A DNA stretch of 64,000 nt from Lawsonibacter sp900754605 (GTDB lineage: Bacteria > Bacillota > Clostridia > Oscillospirales > Oscillospiraceae). The position numbers and the translations under genes are program-made. A model generated the notes under the pieces. It was not told the origin of the DNA. It made no database searches and saw only the letters and a list, made by a program, of their open reading frames with translations. The DNA is taken from the NCBI GenBank assembly GCA_037257225.1, contig JAYCWP010000036.1, positions 62,001 to 126,000 on the forward strand, given 5' to 3'. Positions 51,632 to 59,356 of this stretch are shown piece after piece (position 1 is the stretch's first letter; each line of letters starts with the position of its first letter).

Positions 51632-53020
51632 TCAAAGAAGATGCCGGAAAGGGAGAATGACCGCCCGCAATAATCCATAGGTGAGTTGCTTGCCGAATCC
51701 CTGCTCCTGAGGCTGATAGGCAGGGCCATCGGTGATAGAACCATCTGGAGCCATCTGGCGGCTGTGATCCTTCAACTCCTGGATTTGTTCGCGGATCTGG
51801 GCGTTGAGCTGTGGACTGCGGATGGCAAGCATCAATTCGGTGTCCAGATACACACTTCTCATGTCAAAGTTGCAGGATCCGGCGATGGTCAGATCATCCC
51901 CCACCACCAAGGCTTTGGTGTGCAGAGCCTGTTCTCCAAGATACTCGTACATGGACACACCGGTGTCCCGCAGAGGCTTTTTCTGATTTAAGTAGTCAGT
52001 ACAGCCAAAGGGATTGCTTCCGATTTCCACCGCGTTAATGAGGATGTCTGTGCGGGTGCCTCCATTACAGACCGACTGGAGATCGCGATACATATCCCGG
52101 CTGCAAATGATATAGGGAGTCTGGACCAAGACTTCGTCCGCAGTTGCCATGGCATTCACCATTCTGGCCCAGAGGATAGGCTTTTTATTCTCAGGCTCGA
52201 TCGGGTTGCTCCAGAGCTCTACTCCCTGGGTCTCCAAAGTGACAGTCTCCAACTCGGTCTGGGTGAGCGGAGCGGCAAATGCCTGAGGGTACTTGGCCTT
52301 TGTGTCCTCGTAGCAGCGGGACAAATCTTCCCCCTCACTGGGCTGGTCAAGGACTTTACAGCAGGGGAGGGACCAGATCCGGTTGAAATAGTCCAGAAGC
52401 TGTAGGTAGGACTGTCCCTGCCCGGGTACAGTTTCATAGACTAGGATTTCCCGGTCCACATTGTACCGGTCAGTGTAGCGGCCTAAAAACCGGTTATCTG
52501 TGTTGCGCCCGCCCAGGAGATAGGCCAAGTCATCGACGATCAGGTACTTGTCGTGCATTCGGTAATTGGTTTTCCAAGGGGTAAGCAGATTGAGGGGGTT
52601 ATACAGCCGGATTTCTACATTTTCATGGGCAGCCAGCTGACAGAAAAGATCGCTGCTGGAGAGTGGTCGGCCGCCTCCATTGAGGCCATCTACCAAGATT
52701 TGTACCTCGACACCACGCTCTGCTGCATTCCAGAGGGCGCCCATCACGTCCCTGCCGCCGTCTTCATCCCAAAAGTCGAAGGTGGCCAGAATAATGTGCT
52801 TCTGAGCAGCCTCGATGAGCCGGAGGCGCCACAGAAGAGCGTCCTGGTTGTCATCAATGCTCCGGACCCGTTCTGGGGCGGCGTTCGTGATTTCGGTCTC
52901 AGTTTCCCAGTCTCCGGGACCGGCAGTCTTATGGAGTATGGGAGGAATGACCATGGATAGAAACAGGAACAGTAGCCACAGAAGAAAGGTTAGAAGGAGA
53001 TATCGTGCGATTCGTTTCAT
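51632..53020 (-). CDS. Phospholipase D-like (cardiolipin synthase-type) membrane protein
   Basis: 462 residues. An N-terminal helix (about 5-28) anchors two PLD domains. The HKD motifs are YRMHDKYLIVDDLAYLLGGRN (in parts; about residue 155) and LHTKALVVGDDLTIAGSCNFD (in parts; about 370). The spacing is that of cardiolipin synthase and related enzymes, but the protein lacks the second transmembrane helix of ClsA. It may form cardiolipin or cut phosphodiesters. It is alone between a bidirectional terminator and comF. Confidence 0.88.
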   Translation of the reverse strand: MKRIARYLLLTFLLWLLFLFLSMVIPPILHKTAGPGDWETETEITNAAPERVRSIDDNQDALLWRLRLIEAAQKHIILATFDFWDEDGGRDVMGALWNAAERGVEVQILVDGLNGGGRPLSSSDLFCQLAAHENVEIRLYNPLNLLTPWKTNYRMHDKYLIVDDLAYLLGGRNTDNRFLGRYTDRYNVDREILVYETVPGQGQSYLQLLDYFNRIWSLPCCKVLDQPSEGEDLSRCYEDTKAKYPQAFAAPLTQTELETVTLETQGVELWSNPIEPENKKPILWARMVNAMATADEVLVQTPYIICSRDMYRDLQSVCNGGTRTDILINAVEIGSNPFGCTDYLNQKKPLRDTGVSMYEYLGEQALHTKALVVGDDLTIAGSCNFDMRSVYLDTELMLAIRSPQLNAQIREQIQELKDHSRQMAPDGSITDGPAYQPQEQGFGKQLTYGLLRAVILPFRHLL

Positions 53021-53257
53021 TTGTTTGCCTCACTTTCCCACCGGCACGGCGGAACAGCCAGGAGGCGTCCGGTACGGCCAGTTGCATACCGTGGACAGGA
53101 TCGGTAAAAGATCCCGACAGACCGCCGGCAGCTGCATAGGAGCCTGAGGCGGATCCTGCCAAGTTTCGATGGTGGACATGATAGCAGATAATGCGGAATT
53201 TTGCAATTCATAGGGGAAAAGTGAGTCATTTCAACAAAAAACAGAGAATGAGGGAAA

Positions 53258-53941
53258 TCAGCTTTTGCGGGCCTGGGCCAGAGTAGTACAGAGAACCTCC
53301 GCGGCCCCTGCAGAGCGCAGGAGCCGGGCACACTCGCTGAGGGTAGCGCCGGATGTGACAACGTCATCCACCAGAAGGATGTGCCGGCCGGTGAGCTCTA
53401 TGCCCTCTCTGAGACGATAGACTCCAAGAACATTGGATCGGCGTTCCGATGCCTCGTGGAGGTGGGACTGAGGATCATTGTTTCGGAACTTCTCCAAAGT
53501 CCCGCGGACAGGGAGGTTCAGTTCCTGGGCAGCCGCCCGGGCCAGAGCCTCCGCCTGGTCGAAGCCCCGCTTTCGCCTCCGTTTTTTGCTGAGTGGAACC
53601 CATGTCACAAGGTCCAGAGGGGTGCTGCGGTTGTCCCGGACACACTGGGCGGCTAGCAGGCCGTAGGCCTTGGCGTAGCTTGGGGTTCCGGGAAATTTAT
53701 AGCGATGGATGGAGTCGGGTACTCTGCCCCGGTAGGCCAGGGGTGACAGACAGCCCGAGGTAAACTCTACCGGACGCTCTGCCTCCGGGCCGAACAGCCA
53801 GGGGAGATTTTGCTGGCAGTCTGGACACACCAGGGCACGGGGATCCTCCAGAATACACTGACAAAATGGACACTTCATGGGGAACAGCAGGTCTAGCAGC
53901 CAGAGCCCTGCCCGATCCATCCATTCGGGAAGCTGGAACAT
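53258..53941 (-). CDS. comF: ComF-family phosphoribosyltransferase
   Basis: 227 residues. An N-terminal zinc ribbon (CPFCQCI, CPDCQ) is followed by a phosphoribosyltransferase fold with HILLVDDVVTSGATLSECARLL (in parts), the PRPP-binding motif. ComF supports DNA uptake in competent bacteria and recombination repair elsewhere. The start is set at the ATG before FQLPEWMD; a TTG at 53971 is possible but has a poor RBS. It is 46 bases from ridA and in the same direction. Confidence 0.92.
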   Translation of the reverse strand: MFQLPEWMDRAGLWLLDLLFPMKCPFCQCILEDPRALVCPDCQQNLPWLFGPEAERPVEFTSGCLSPLAYRGRVPDSIHRYKFPGTPSYAKAYGLLAAQCVRDNRSTPLDLVTWVPLSKKRRRKRGFDQAEALARAAAQELNLPVRGTLEKFRNNDPQSHLHEASERRSNVLGVYRLREGIELTGRHILLVDDVVTSGATLSECARLLRSAGAAEVLCTTLAQARKS

Positions 53942-53986
53942 TTTGATGAAAGCCCCCCTTTCACAGTTCAACAGGGATCGGAGCGG

Positions 53987-54406
53987 TCATTCAACGGCAG
54001 CCACCAGCTGGATCTCTACTGGGGCATTTCCTGGGAGAGTGGCCACTCCGATGGCGGCTCGGGGGCCGATGCCTGCCTCGCCCAGCTGCTCATACAGCCA
54101 GTTAGAGGCGATGTCTCCAACCTTGGCGTGGGTGGTATAGTCGGGGGAGGCATTGAGATAGACCGTGAGGGACAGGATTTGTGAGATCTGCTCCCCCTCC
54201 TTCAGCGTGTTCTGGGCTGCGGTGAGGGCGTTGGAGGCCGCCTGGATGACAGCTTCCCGGTAGTCGTCCAGAGGGCGGTCTGGGGTGACTTTGCCGGACA
54301 TCAGCAGCACACCGTTTTTACGGGGGGTCATGCCGGCGGTGAAGATCAGGCCGCCATGGCGGACAGCGGGCTTATACTTGCCCTGGGGAATGGGATTCTG
54401 ACTCAT
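53987..54406 (-). CDS. RidA-family (YjgF) protein
   Basis: 139 residues. RidA removes reactive 2-aminoacrylate and other enamines made by PLP enzymes. Visible pieces are YKPAVRHGGLIFTAGMTPRKNG, ASNALTAAQNTLKEGEQISQ (in parts) and GPRAAIGVATLPGNAPVEIQL, which holds the conserved arginine and the IGV(A/S)xLP motif. The length is slightly above the 125-130 norm because of a short insertion. The start is the ATG after GAGAGG. It neighbours comF and a redox-like gene. Confidence 0.9.
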   Translation of the reverse strand: MSQNPIPQGKYKPAVRHGGLIFTAGMTPRKNGVLLMSGKVTPDRPLDDYREAVIQAASNALTAAQNTLKEGEQISQILSLTVYLNASPDYTTHAKVGDIASNWLYEQLGEAGIGPRAAIGVATLPGNAPVEIQLVAAVE

Positions 54407-54455
54407 ACACAATACCTCTCAATCTATAGTATAAGTTTAGCTTGGGAGCGCTATC

Positions 54456-54806
54456 TTACAGAAGCTGATACAGCAGGCCGTCTGCCTGAGCGTACCACAG
54501 CAGCATTCCGTGTTCCCGGCGGGGGATGCGCAGCTGAAGGTCCCACTCAGGGTACTGCTTGACCACCTGGAGGCGGTCCCCTGTGGCAAAGGCCACGAAG
54601 GAGATATAGTTCTCCTTTCGCATGGGATGGCTGCTGGTAATGAACCAGTCGTTCTCCACCTCCTCTACCTGGAGCCTCTCATCCGTGCCGGTTTTGCGGG
54701 GGGACAGCGGAGATAATCTCCGGCCGCAGCAGGATACCTCTGCTGCACCGGTGCAGAAGGTCAGCCCTCCGCATACAGGACAGGCGTAATAATTCAGCTT
54801 TTTCAT
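54456..54806 (-). CDS. Degenerate superoxide-reductase (desulfoferrodoxin)-like protein
   Basis: 116 residues. The N-terminus has a zinc-ribbon or desulforedoxin-like CPVCG and a CCGRRL pair. The rest looks like the neelaredoxin fold: VEEVENDWFITSSHPMRKENYISFVAFATGD (in parts). In true superoxide reductases HPM is followed by EHYI, and a C-terminal Cys-X2-His binds iron. Here the His of EHYI is Asn (ENYI) and the protein ends YQLL, so the site is broken. RBS AGGAGG. It may be a structural or regulatory relative; no enzyme activity is likely. Confidence 0.75.
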   Translation of the reverse strand: MKKLNYYACPVCGGLTFCTGAAEVSCCGRRLSPLSPRKTGTDERLQVEEVENDWFITSSHPMRKENYISFVAFATGDRLQVVKQYPEWDLQLRIPRREHGMLLWYAQADGLLYQLL

Positions 54807-54832
54807 GTTGCCTCCTACCAAATCATTGTGGG

Positions 54833-55360
54833 TCAAATCTCCATCGCCTGTTCGATCTCCGGACCCAACAGCTGCCGGTAGATGTCAGCCATGGCCACGC
54901 TGAAGCAGACGAAGGTGATTTCCGGTCCATCTGGGTGCTCGGTGAGAAAGCGGCGGCACTCTGTTACCGCAATGGAGGCGGCCTCCTGAGGAGGATAGTG
55001 GTAGACTCCTGTGCTGATGGCGGGAAAGGCTACTGTGCGGCAGTTCAATTTCAGGGCCTGAATCAGTGAGGTGCGGTAGCAGGAAGCCAACAGTTCTGAC
55101 TCTCCCTGCTTCCCGCCATACCAAACAGGCCCCACTGTATGGATGACGTATTTGGCGGGCAGGCAGTAGCCCTTCGTCACCTTGGCTTGACCAGTTGGGC
55201 AGCCGTAGAGGGTGCGGCACTCGGCCAATAACTCTGGACCGGCTGCTCGGTGAATCGCCCCGTCCACTCCGCCGCCACCCAGCAGGGAAGTGTTGGCGGC
55301 GTTGACGATGGCATCTACCTCCAGTTCGGTGATGTCTCCGATGACAAGATGAAACTTCAT
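54833..55360 (-). CDS. Macro-domain protein (O-acetyl-ADP-ribose deacetylase type)
   Basis: 175 residues, one macro domain. It has FHLVIGDITELEVDAIVNAANTSLLGGGGVDGAIHRAAG (in parts) and FPAISTGVYHYPPQEAASIA, matching MacroD/YmdB-type enzymes that hydrolyse O-acetyl-ADP-ribose or remove mono-ADP-ribose. The start is at the ATG with GGAGG ten bases upstream; a longer frame is not supported. It is 26 bases from the superoxide-reductase-like gene, in the same direction. The catalytic Asn and Gly-rich loops are intact. Confidence 0.92.
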   Translation of the reverse strand: MKFHLVIGDITELEVDAIVNAANTSLLGGGGVDGAIHRAAGPELLAECRTLYGCPTGQAKVTKGYCLPAKYVIHTVGPVWYGGKQGESELLASCYRTSLIQALKLNCRTVAFPAISTGVYHYPPQEAASIAVTECRRFLTEHPDGPEITFVCFSVAMADIYRQLLGPEIEQAMEI

Positions 55361-55468
55361 AGCAGACAGACCTCCAATCTCAAAAGCAGAATGGCGGTTT
55401 AGCTGACCGCCACTGTGTGATCCCATTATACAGTAGGATGAGAGGTAAGTAAACGAACGATGAAGTAG

Positions 55469-55499
55469 AAATAAAAAAGGACCCGGATGATCCGGGTCC
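55469..55499 (-). terminator. Terminator after queT
   Basis: GGACCCGGAT pairs with ATCCGGGTCC, followed on the minus strand by TTTTTTATTTC. Confidence 0.88.
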
Positions 55500-55548
55500 C
55501 AAAGCGCTGGACGTCCACCCGTCCGGCGTAATAAGTGATAAAACTGAT

Positions 55549-56076
55549 TTAGGCGTGGGCGGCCAGCCGCTCCAAGCGGTCAGCCGGGATGAGGGTGCGG
55601 AAGAATGAGATACGGGGCAGGACACTGAGCAGCAAGCTGCCCAGAAGATAGCAGGCCAGCAGTTCCCCCAGTCCCACCGTGAAGGCGTTAAAGGCATAGG
55701 CTGCCCAGAAGCCGGGGCCGAAGCCTGTTTCAAACCAGGCGATTTCTGCGCCCACAATGGCAGCGTTGCACAGCACTGGAGGAAGAGGGGCCAGCCAACG
55801 GCTGGGCGCACGCTGGGTCATCAGACAGGCCAGAAGTGTGGCGGCAGAGCCGCACACAATATCCAGAGGATACGGAGAAAACAAATTGGCTACGATACAG
55901 CCGACAAACAGGCCCGGGGTAGCTGCCGGGAAGAAGAAGGGCAGAACCGTGAGGGCCTCGGACAGGCGGATCTGGATTCCGGTAAAGGCGGGAATGGGCA
56001 AAACCAGGGTCAGAGTGGCATATACCGCCGCCAGAAGGGCCGCCAGGGTCAGATCTTGGACAGAAAATTTACGCAT
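55549..56076 (-). CDS. queT: QueT-family queuosine precursor transporter
   Basis: 175 residues with about five to six helices. It begins FSVQDLTLAALLAAVYATLTLVLPIPAF (in parts), then IQIRLSEALTVLPFFFPAATPGLFVGC and PYPLDIVCGSAATLLAC, the conserved QueT core. It is an ECF-type S component for a deazapurine precursor of queuosine in Firmicutes. The start follows GGAGG and a T-run. Upstream is a structured leader that may sense preQ1. The ECF energy module must be elsewhere. Confidence 0.92.
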   Translation of the reverse strand: MRKFSVQDLTLAALLAAVYATLTLVLPIPAFTGIQIRLSEALTVLPFFFPAATPGLFVGCIVANLFSPYPLDIVCGSAATLLACLMTQRAPSRWLAPLPPVLCNAAIVGAEIAWFETGFGPGFWAAYAFNAFTVGLGELLACYLLGSLLLSVLPRISFFRTLIPADRLERLAAHA

Positions 56077-56186
56077 AAAAAAACCTCCATTTTCTTATTT
56101 AGAGAACGCCGGAGCAGATGCTCCGCCGAACGAACGGGAGGCAGATCGAGGCCGCTCCCGCTTGGACGAGGTGTGGAGACTCGTCA
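56077..56186 (-). promoter_or_regulatory. Structured queT leader, candidate preQ1-type riboswitch
   Basis: A leader of about 110 bases. On the minus strand it has three stems: GACGAG-CTCGTC, CGGGAG-CTCCCG and GGAGCA-TGCTCC, and then an A-rich stretch and the SD GGAGG. The CCTCC inside the second stem could pair with the SD, so switching is possible. preQ1-III riboswitches are known before queT in Ruminococcaceae; I could not match its consensus. Upstream promoter: TGGACA (56216-56221) and TAGGAT (56193-56198), 17-base spacer. Confidence 0.55.
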
Positions 56187-56224
56187 GCAGGTATCCTAAC
56201 ACAGGATGGGCGGTTTGTCCAGTC

Positions 56225-56272
56225 AAAAGAGAAAAAGAAGGACAGGTTCGCTCAAAATGAGCGAACCTGTCC
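56225..56272 (-). terminator. Terminator after the alanine dehydrogenase gene
   Basis: GGACAGGTTCGCTC pairs with GAGCGAACCTGTCC around a five-base loop, then CTTCTTTTTCTC on the minus strand. It ends ald and lies just upstream of the queT promoter. Confidence 0.9.
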
Positions 56273-56297
56273 AATTGAAAGACAATTTGCAGAAGAA

Positions 56298-57410
56298 TCA
56301 GATCAGGGTCTTGGGATCAACATACTCCAGATTCAGAGCCTCGGCAACGCCGGGGAAGGTGCAGTGGCCGTCATAGCAGTTCAGGCCAGCCAGCAGACCG
56401 GCATCGGCGGCACAGGCCTTCTCTACGCCGTCAGCGGCCAGACGCAGGCCGTAGGACAGGGTGGAGTTGACCAGGGCCAGAGTGGCGGTGCGGGCCACGG
56501 CGCCGGGCATGTTGGCAACACAGTAGTGAACGATGCCGTCTACCATGAAGACAGGATCGGCGTGGGTGGTGGCGTGGGTGGTCTCGATGCAGCCGCCCTG
56601 GTCCACGGCCACGTCAACCAGGACAGCGCCGGGCTTCATCAGGGCCAGATCCTCGCGGCGGACCAGCTTGGGAGCGGCACGGCCGGGGAGGAGGACAGCG
56701 CCGATGACCAGATCGGCAGTCTTGAGGCAGTTGCGGATGTTCTCGCGGGTGCTGTACAGAGTGGTGATCTGGCGGGGGAAGATGTCGTCCAGATAGGCCA
56801 GACGGGCGGGGTTGACGTCCAGGATGGTCACGTTAGCGCCCATGCCGACAGCGATCTTACAGGCGTTGGTGCCCACGTTGCCGCCGCCCAGGATGACCAC
56901 GTTGGCGCGAGCCACGCCGGGGACGCCGGCCAGCAGCACGCCGCGGCCACCGAAGGTCTTCTCCAGGTACTTGGCACCCTCCTGCACGGACATACGGCCA
57001 GCGATCTCGCTCATGGGGGTCAGGCAGGGCAGACCGCCGTTGCGGCCCACGATGGTCTCATAGGCGATGGCCTTCATGCCGCTATCCAGCAGGGCCTTGG
57101 TCAGGGGGGCGTCAGCGGCCAGATGCAGATAAGTATAGAGGATCAGATCCTTGCGGAAGAAGCGGTACTCGCACTCAATAGGCTCCTTGACCTTCACGAT
57201 CATGCCGGACTTGTTCCAGACGGCCTCTGCGGTGTCTTCCAGAGTGGCGCCAGCCTGCACATACTCCTCATCGGGGAAACCGGAACCCATTCCAGCGCCC
57301 TTCTCTACCAGCACGGGGTGGCCAGCCTGCACAAAGGCACTGACTGCGTCCGGGGTCAGTCCCACACGGAACTCGTTGTTTTTGATTTCTTTTACTACGC
57401 CGATGATCAT
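56298..57410 (-). CDS. ald: Alanine dehydrogenase
   Basis: 370 residues. NAD-dependent enzyme that interconverts alanine and pyruvate plus ammonia. It begins MIIGVVKEIKNNEFRVGLTP, and has the catalytic Lys/His region (VKVKEPIECEY, YLHLAADAPLT), the Rossmann loop VILGGGNVGTNA and the later DVAVDQGGCIETT. The start at 57410 follows AAGGAG by seven bases; two ATGs slightly upstream are less suited. A leader of about 240 bases with an intrinsic terminator inside precedes it. In spore formers ald supports growth on alanine and spore functions. Confidence 0.96.
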   Translation of the reverse strand: MIIGVVKEIKNNEFRVGLTPDAVSAFVQAGHPVLVEKGAGMGSGFPDEEYVQAGATLEDTAEAVWNKSGMIVKVKEPIECEYRFFRKDLILYTYLHLAADAPLTKALLDSGMKAIAYETIVGRNGGLPCLTPMSEIAGRMSVQEGAKYLEKTFGGRGVLLAGVPGVARANVVILGGGNVGTNACKIAVGMGANVTILDVNPARLAYLDDIFPRQITTLYSTRENIRNCLKTADLVIGAVLLPGRAAPKLVRREDLALMKPGAVLVDVAVDQGGCIETTHATTHADPVFMVDGIVHYCVANMPGAVARTATLALVNSTLSYGLRLAADGVEKACAADAGLLAGLNCYDGHCTFPGVAEALNLEYVDPKTLI

Positions 57411-57530
57411 GTCCATTCTCCTTTTCATATTTCCTCATGTTTGATATGTGTCAGGTCCGACCTGTCGATTCCAAACCCCTTGTTTGGGTGGCCTCCAAAG
57501 GAATTGAGTGCCCATTGGATGCGCTACATA

Positions 57531-57592
57531 ACAAAAAACCAACAAAGACGGAGAACAACCCGCAGTACGGGATGCCAGTTCGCCTTTGCTGG
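57531..57592 (-). terminator. Intrinsic terminator inside the ald leader
   Basis: On the minus strand CCAGCAAAGGCGAAC pairs with GTTCTCCGTCTTTGTTGG (3-base bulge), enclosing CCCG-TACTG-CGGG, and TTTTTTG follows. It lies between the promoter and the gene, 120 bases before the start codon, so it can act as an attenuator or end a short RNA. Confidence 0.8.
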
Positions 57593-57652
57593 ATTTTATC
57601 TGTGATGGCAGGGCGGAAGCCCTATCTGACAGCTAAAGCAGCACATATCGTT
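57593..57652 (-). ncRNA. Short terminated leader RNA of ald (candidate sRNA/attenuator)
   Basis: From the start near 57652 the minus strand gives a 5' piece with a stem-loop (AGGGC-TTCC-GCCCT, flanked by imperfect pairing of CTGTCAGAT with ATCACAG), then the intrinsic terminator. A product of about 120 nt would result. I do not recognise the aptamer or partner. Confidence 0.45.
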
Positions 57653-57658
57653 ATTTGC

Positions 57659-57686
57659 ATTATAACAAGTTAAGCTAAATTGTCAA
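57659..57686 (-). promoter_or_regulatory. Promoter of the ald leader
   Basis: -35 TTGACA (57681-57686), 16-base spacer, -10 TATAAT (57659-57664) on the minus strand. Both boxes are consensus. Confidence 0.85.
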
Positions 57687-57751
57687 GTGTTTTTTAAAAA
57701 TAATTGTTCAGCCTACACAAACAAAATTTAGGACATGAAAAAAAGAAATGT

Positions 57752-58120
57752 TTAACGCTGATCCGGAGCCCAACCGATCTGCAGCTCCGGCATCATGGTG
57801 CGGAGCTGTTCCAGAGCCCAGTCACCGCAGGCGCGGTCTGTCAGCGCAGCCTTACGGCTTCCGCCCTCCCGAAGAACGGCCATCAGGAAATACTGCCCTA
57901 CGGGGACCCGCCGGCAGCCGATGCCCACGGGCAGATCTTCCAGTCGCAGATAGACGTGAGAGAGGGACTCTAAGGGCAGAAAGATTGTCTGGGTGAGCCG
58001 GGGGAGGTATAGTCCCAAACGGCCTAAGCGCACCTGCCCCAGATCTCTGGCCTGCTCATAGTCACGGGCCAGAGACTCGTCTTTTGGAGCTGGGATGGAA
58101 GATCCATTTTTAAACTTCAT
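57752..58120 (-). CDS. Unknown 122-residue protein
   Basis: Not recognised. No signal peptide or membrane helix. It begins MKFKNGSSIPAPKDESLARDY and contains a beta-rich middle (LGLYLPRLTQTIFLPLESLSHVYLRLEDLP in parts) and a more acidic end. The start is at the ATG with AAAGGCG upstream; a longer frame to 58192 overlaps the gene before. It is 16 bases from the DHHW gene and could form one unit with the acyltransferase pair, but the sequence gives no hint of acyl transfer. Confidence 0.7.
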   Translation of the reverse strand: MKFKNGSSIPAPKDESLARDYEQARDLGQVRLGRLGLYLPRLTQTIFLPLESLSHVYLRLEDLPVGIGCRRVPVGQYFLMAVLREGGSRKAALTDRACGDWALEQLRTMMPELQIGWAPDQR

Positions 58121-58136
58121 GGTGATCGCCTTTCTG

Positions 58137-59339
58137 TCAGGGCTGCACCGCAAAGGGGCGGCCGTTGTAGTCGGTGGACAGCAAAGCCTCATAGTCCCGG
58201 ATGCCCACCACGATGTCCGGCTGGTAGAGGCGGATATAGTCGGCCAGGGACATCTCCCGATAGTGGCGCAGGTCGAGGGAGCGCATCTCGTCGAAGCTGT
58301 AATAGGCCAGACACTCCACCGGGTTGGTGAAGCTGTCCCCGTAGATGAGGATGGAGGGCAGCTCAGGGCGGTGGGTCTGGATCACAGTTTCCCCGATGTC
58401 TCCCCCCATATAGAGGGAGTAGAGCACCTCCTCCGCGCCAGTGGCGGGGAGGGCATACACCATAGGGGCGGTCTCCCTGCCGTTGTCAAAACGGGTGAAG
58501 AGAACGGGATCTTTGGGCAGGCCGATGGTTAGGCGCTCCCCGCAGTCCTCCAGGCCAAAGAGTTTTCTTCCACGGGAGCCCAGATAGGGATTGGGCAAAG
58601 TTTCTACTGTAAGGGAGTGCCCATCCAAAATAGCCAACTCTGTGTCCAATTCCGTATTAAGGCGCTCCAGGATGGCCCGGTAGGTGAGGTAGGCTCCGCC
58701 GAACTGATAGTGGTAGTCAGCTGTGGAGTAGTATTCTATGGGGTTGCCAGCTGTGTCCAGCACCGCTCCCATGTCCAGAAGGTCCATCCCACGCTTCGCC
58801 ATGGCCTGAGTAAGGGCGGGGACCTCCAGGGCAGTATATGCCTCCCGGTTGTTGAGAAAGTCTGGATAGGACTCTGAATAGTAAGCGTATTGCCCTGGGA
58901 CTGCTGTATAACAGAAGTAGCCGCCATACGCCTCTACTACATCCCGCAGGCGGGCCAATTCTTCCGCCATGTGCTCCGCCTGGGCGGTGATCGCAGCAGG
59001 ATTCGGAGTCTCATAGGGATTCCAGCCCAGGAGCATCCCGTCTGCAGGGACCACCTGGTTGACTACCGGGCGGTGGAACAGGTGCAGATCTGTCCAGGCG
59101 GACAGTTGCATTAGAGTATTCCGACCGGCAGCATGGTCCTGGAGCACCGGCTCCACGCTGGCGGGGAAGGTGCCGTCCAGCACCGTCTCAACCGACAATT
59201 CTGCCGGCTGAGCCAGGGTTCGGTTCTCATAGTATGACCAGCTGGTTTTCGGTTGCATTAGAGTGATGGACAGGGCCAGGGCCAGAAACCCCAGAAAACC
59301 GATCATGAAGAAGCGATCAGCCCATTTGCTCTGTTGCAT
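58137..59339 (-). CDS. DHHW-family (AlgX/AlgJ-like) O-acetylation protein
   Basis: 400 residues. An N-terminal membrane helix (about 10-28) is followed by an extracytoplasmic SGNH-like domain with YYENRTLAQPAELS and ILIYGDSFTNPVECLAYYSF (in parts), where GDSFTN holds the serine. The DHHW-like signature STADYHYQFGGAY is near residue 215. Such proteins accept acetyl groups moved across the membrane by an MBOAT protein and place them on wall or capsule polymers. The start is at ATG 59339 after GAAAGGTG; longer frames run into the MBOAT gene. The partner MBOAT is next to it. Confidence 0.9.
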   Translation of the reverse strand: MQQSKWADRFFMIGFLGFLALALSITLMQPKTSWSYYENRTLAQPAELSVETVLDGTFPASVEPVLQDHAAGRNTLMQLSAWTDLHLFHRPVVNQVVPADGMLLGWNPYETPNPAAITAQAEHMAEELARLRDVVEAYGGYFCYTAVPGQYAYYSESYPDFLNNREAYTALEVPALTQAMAKRGMDLLDMGAVLDTAGNPIEYYSTADYHYQFGGAYLTYRAILERLNTELDTELAILDGHSLTVETLPNPYLGSRGRKLFGLEDCGERLTIGLPKDPVLFTRFDNGRETAPMVYALPATGAEEVLYSLYMGGDIGETVIQTHRPELPSILIYGDSFTNPVECLAYYSFDEMRSLDLRHYREMSLADYIRLYQPDIVVGIRDYEALLSTDYNGRPFAVQP

Positions 59340-59356
59340 GGATGCCACACCTTTCG

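Noticed and set aside
56118..57605. Long open frame antisense to ald
   Set aside because: Glycine/alanine/glutamine-rich shadow of the ald gene, and it runs across the ald terminator and leader.
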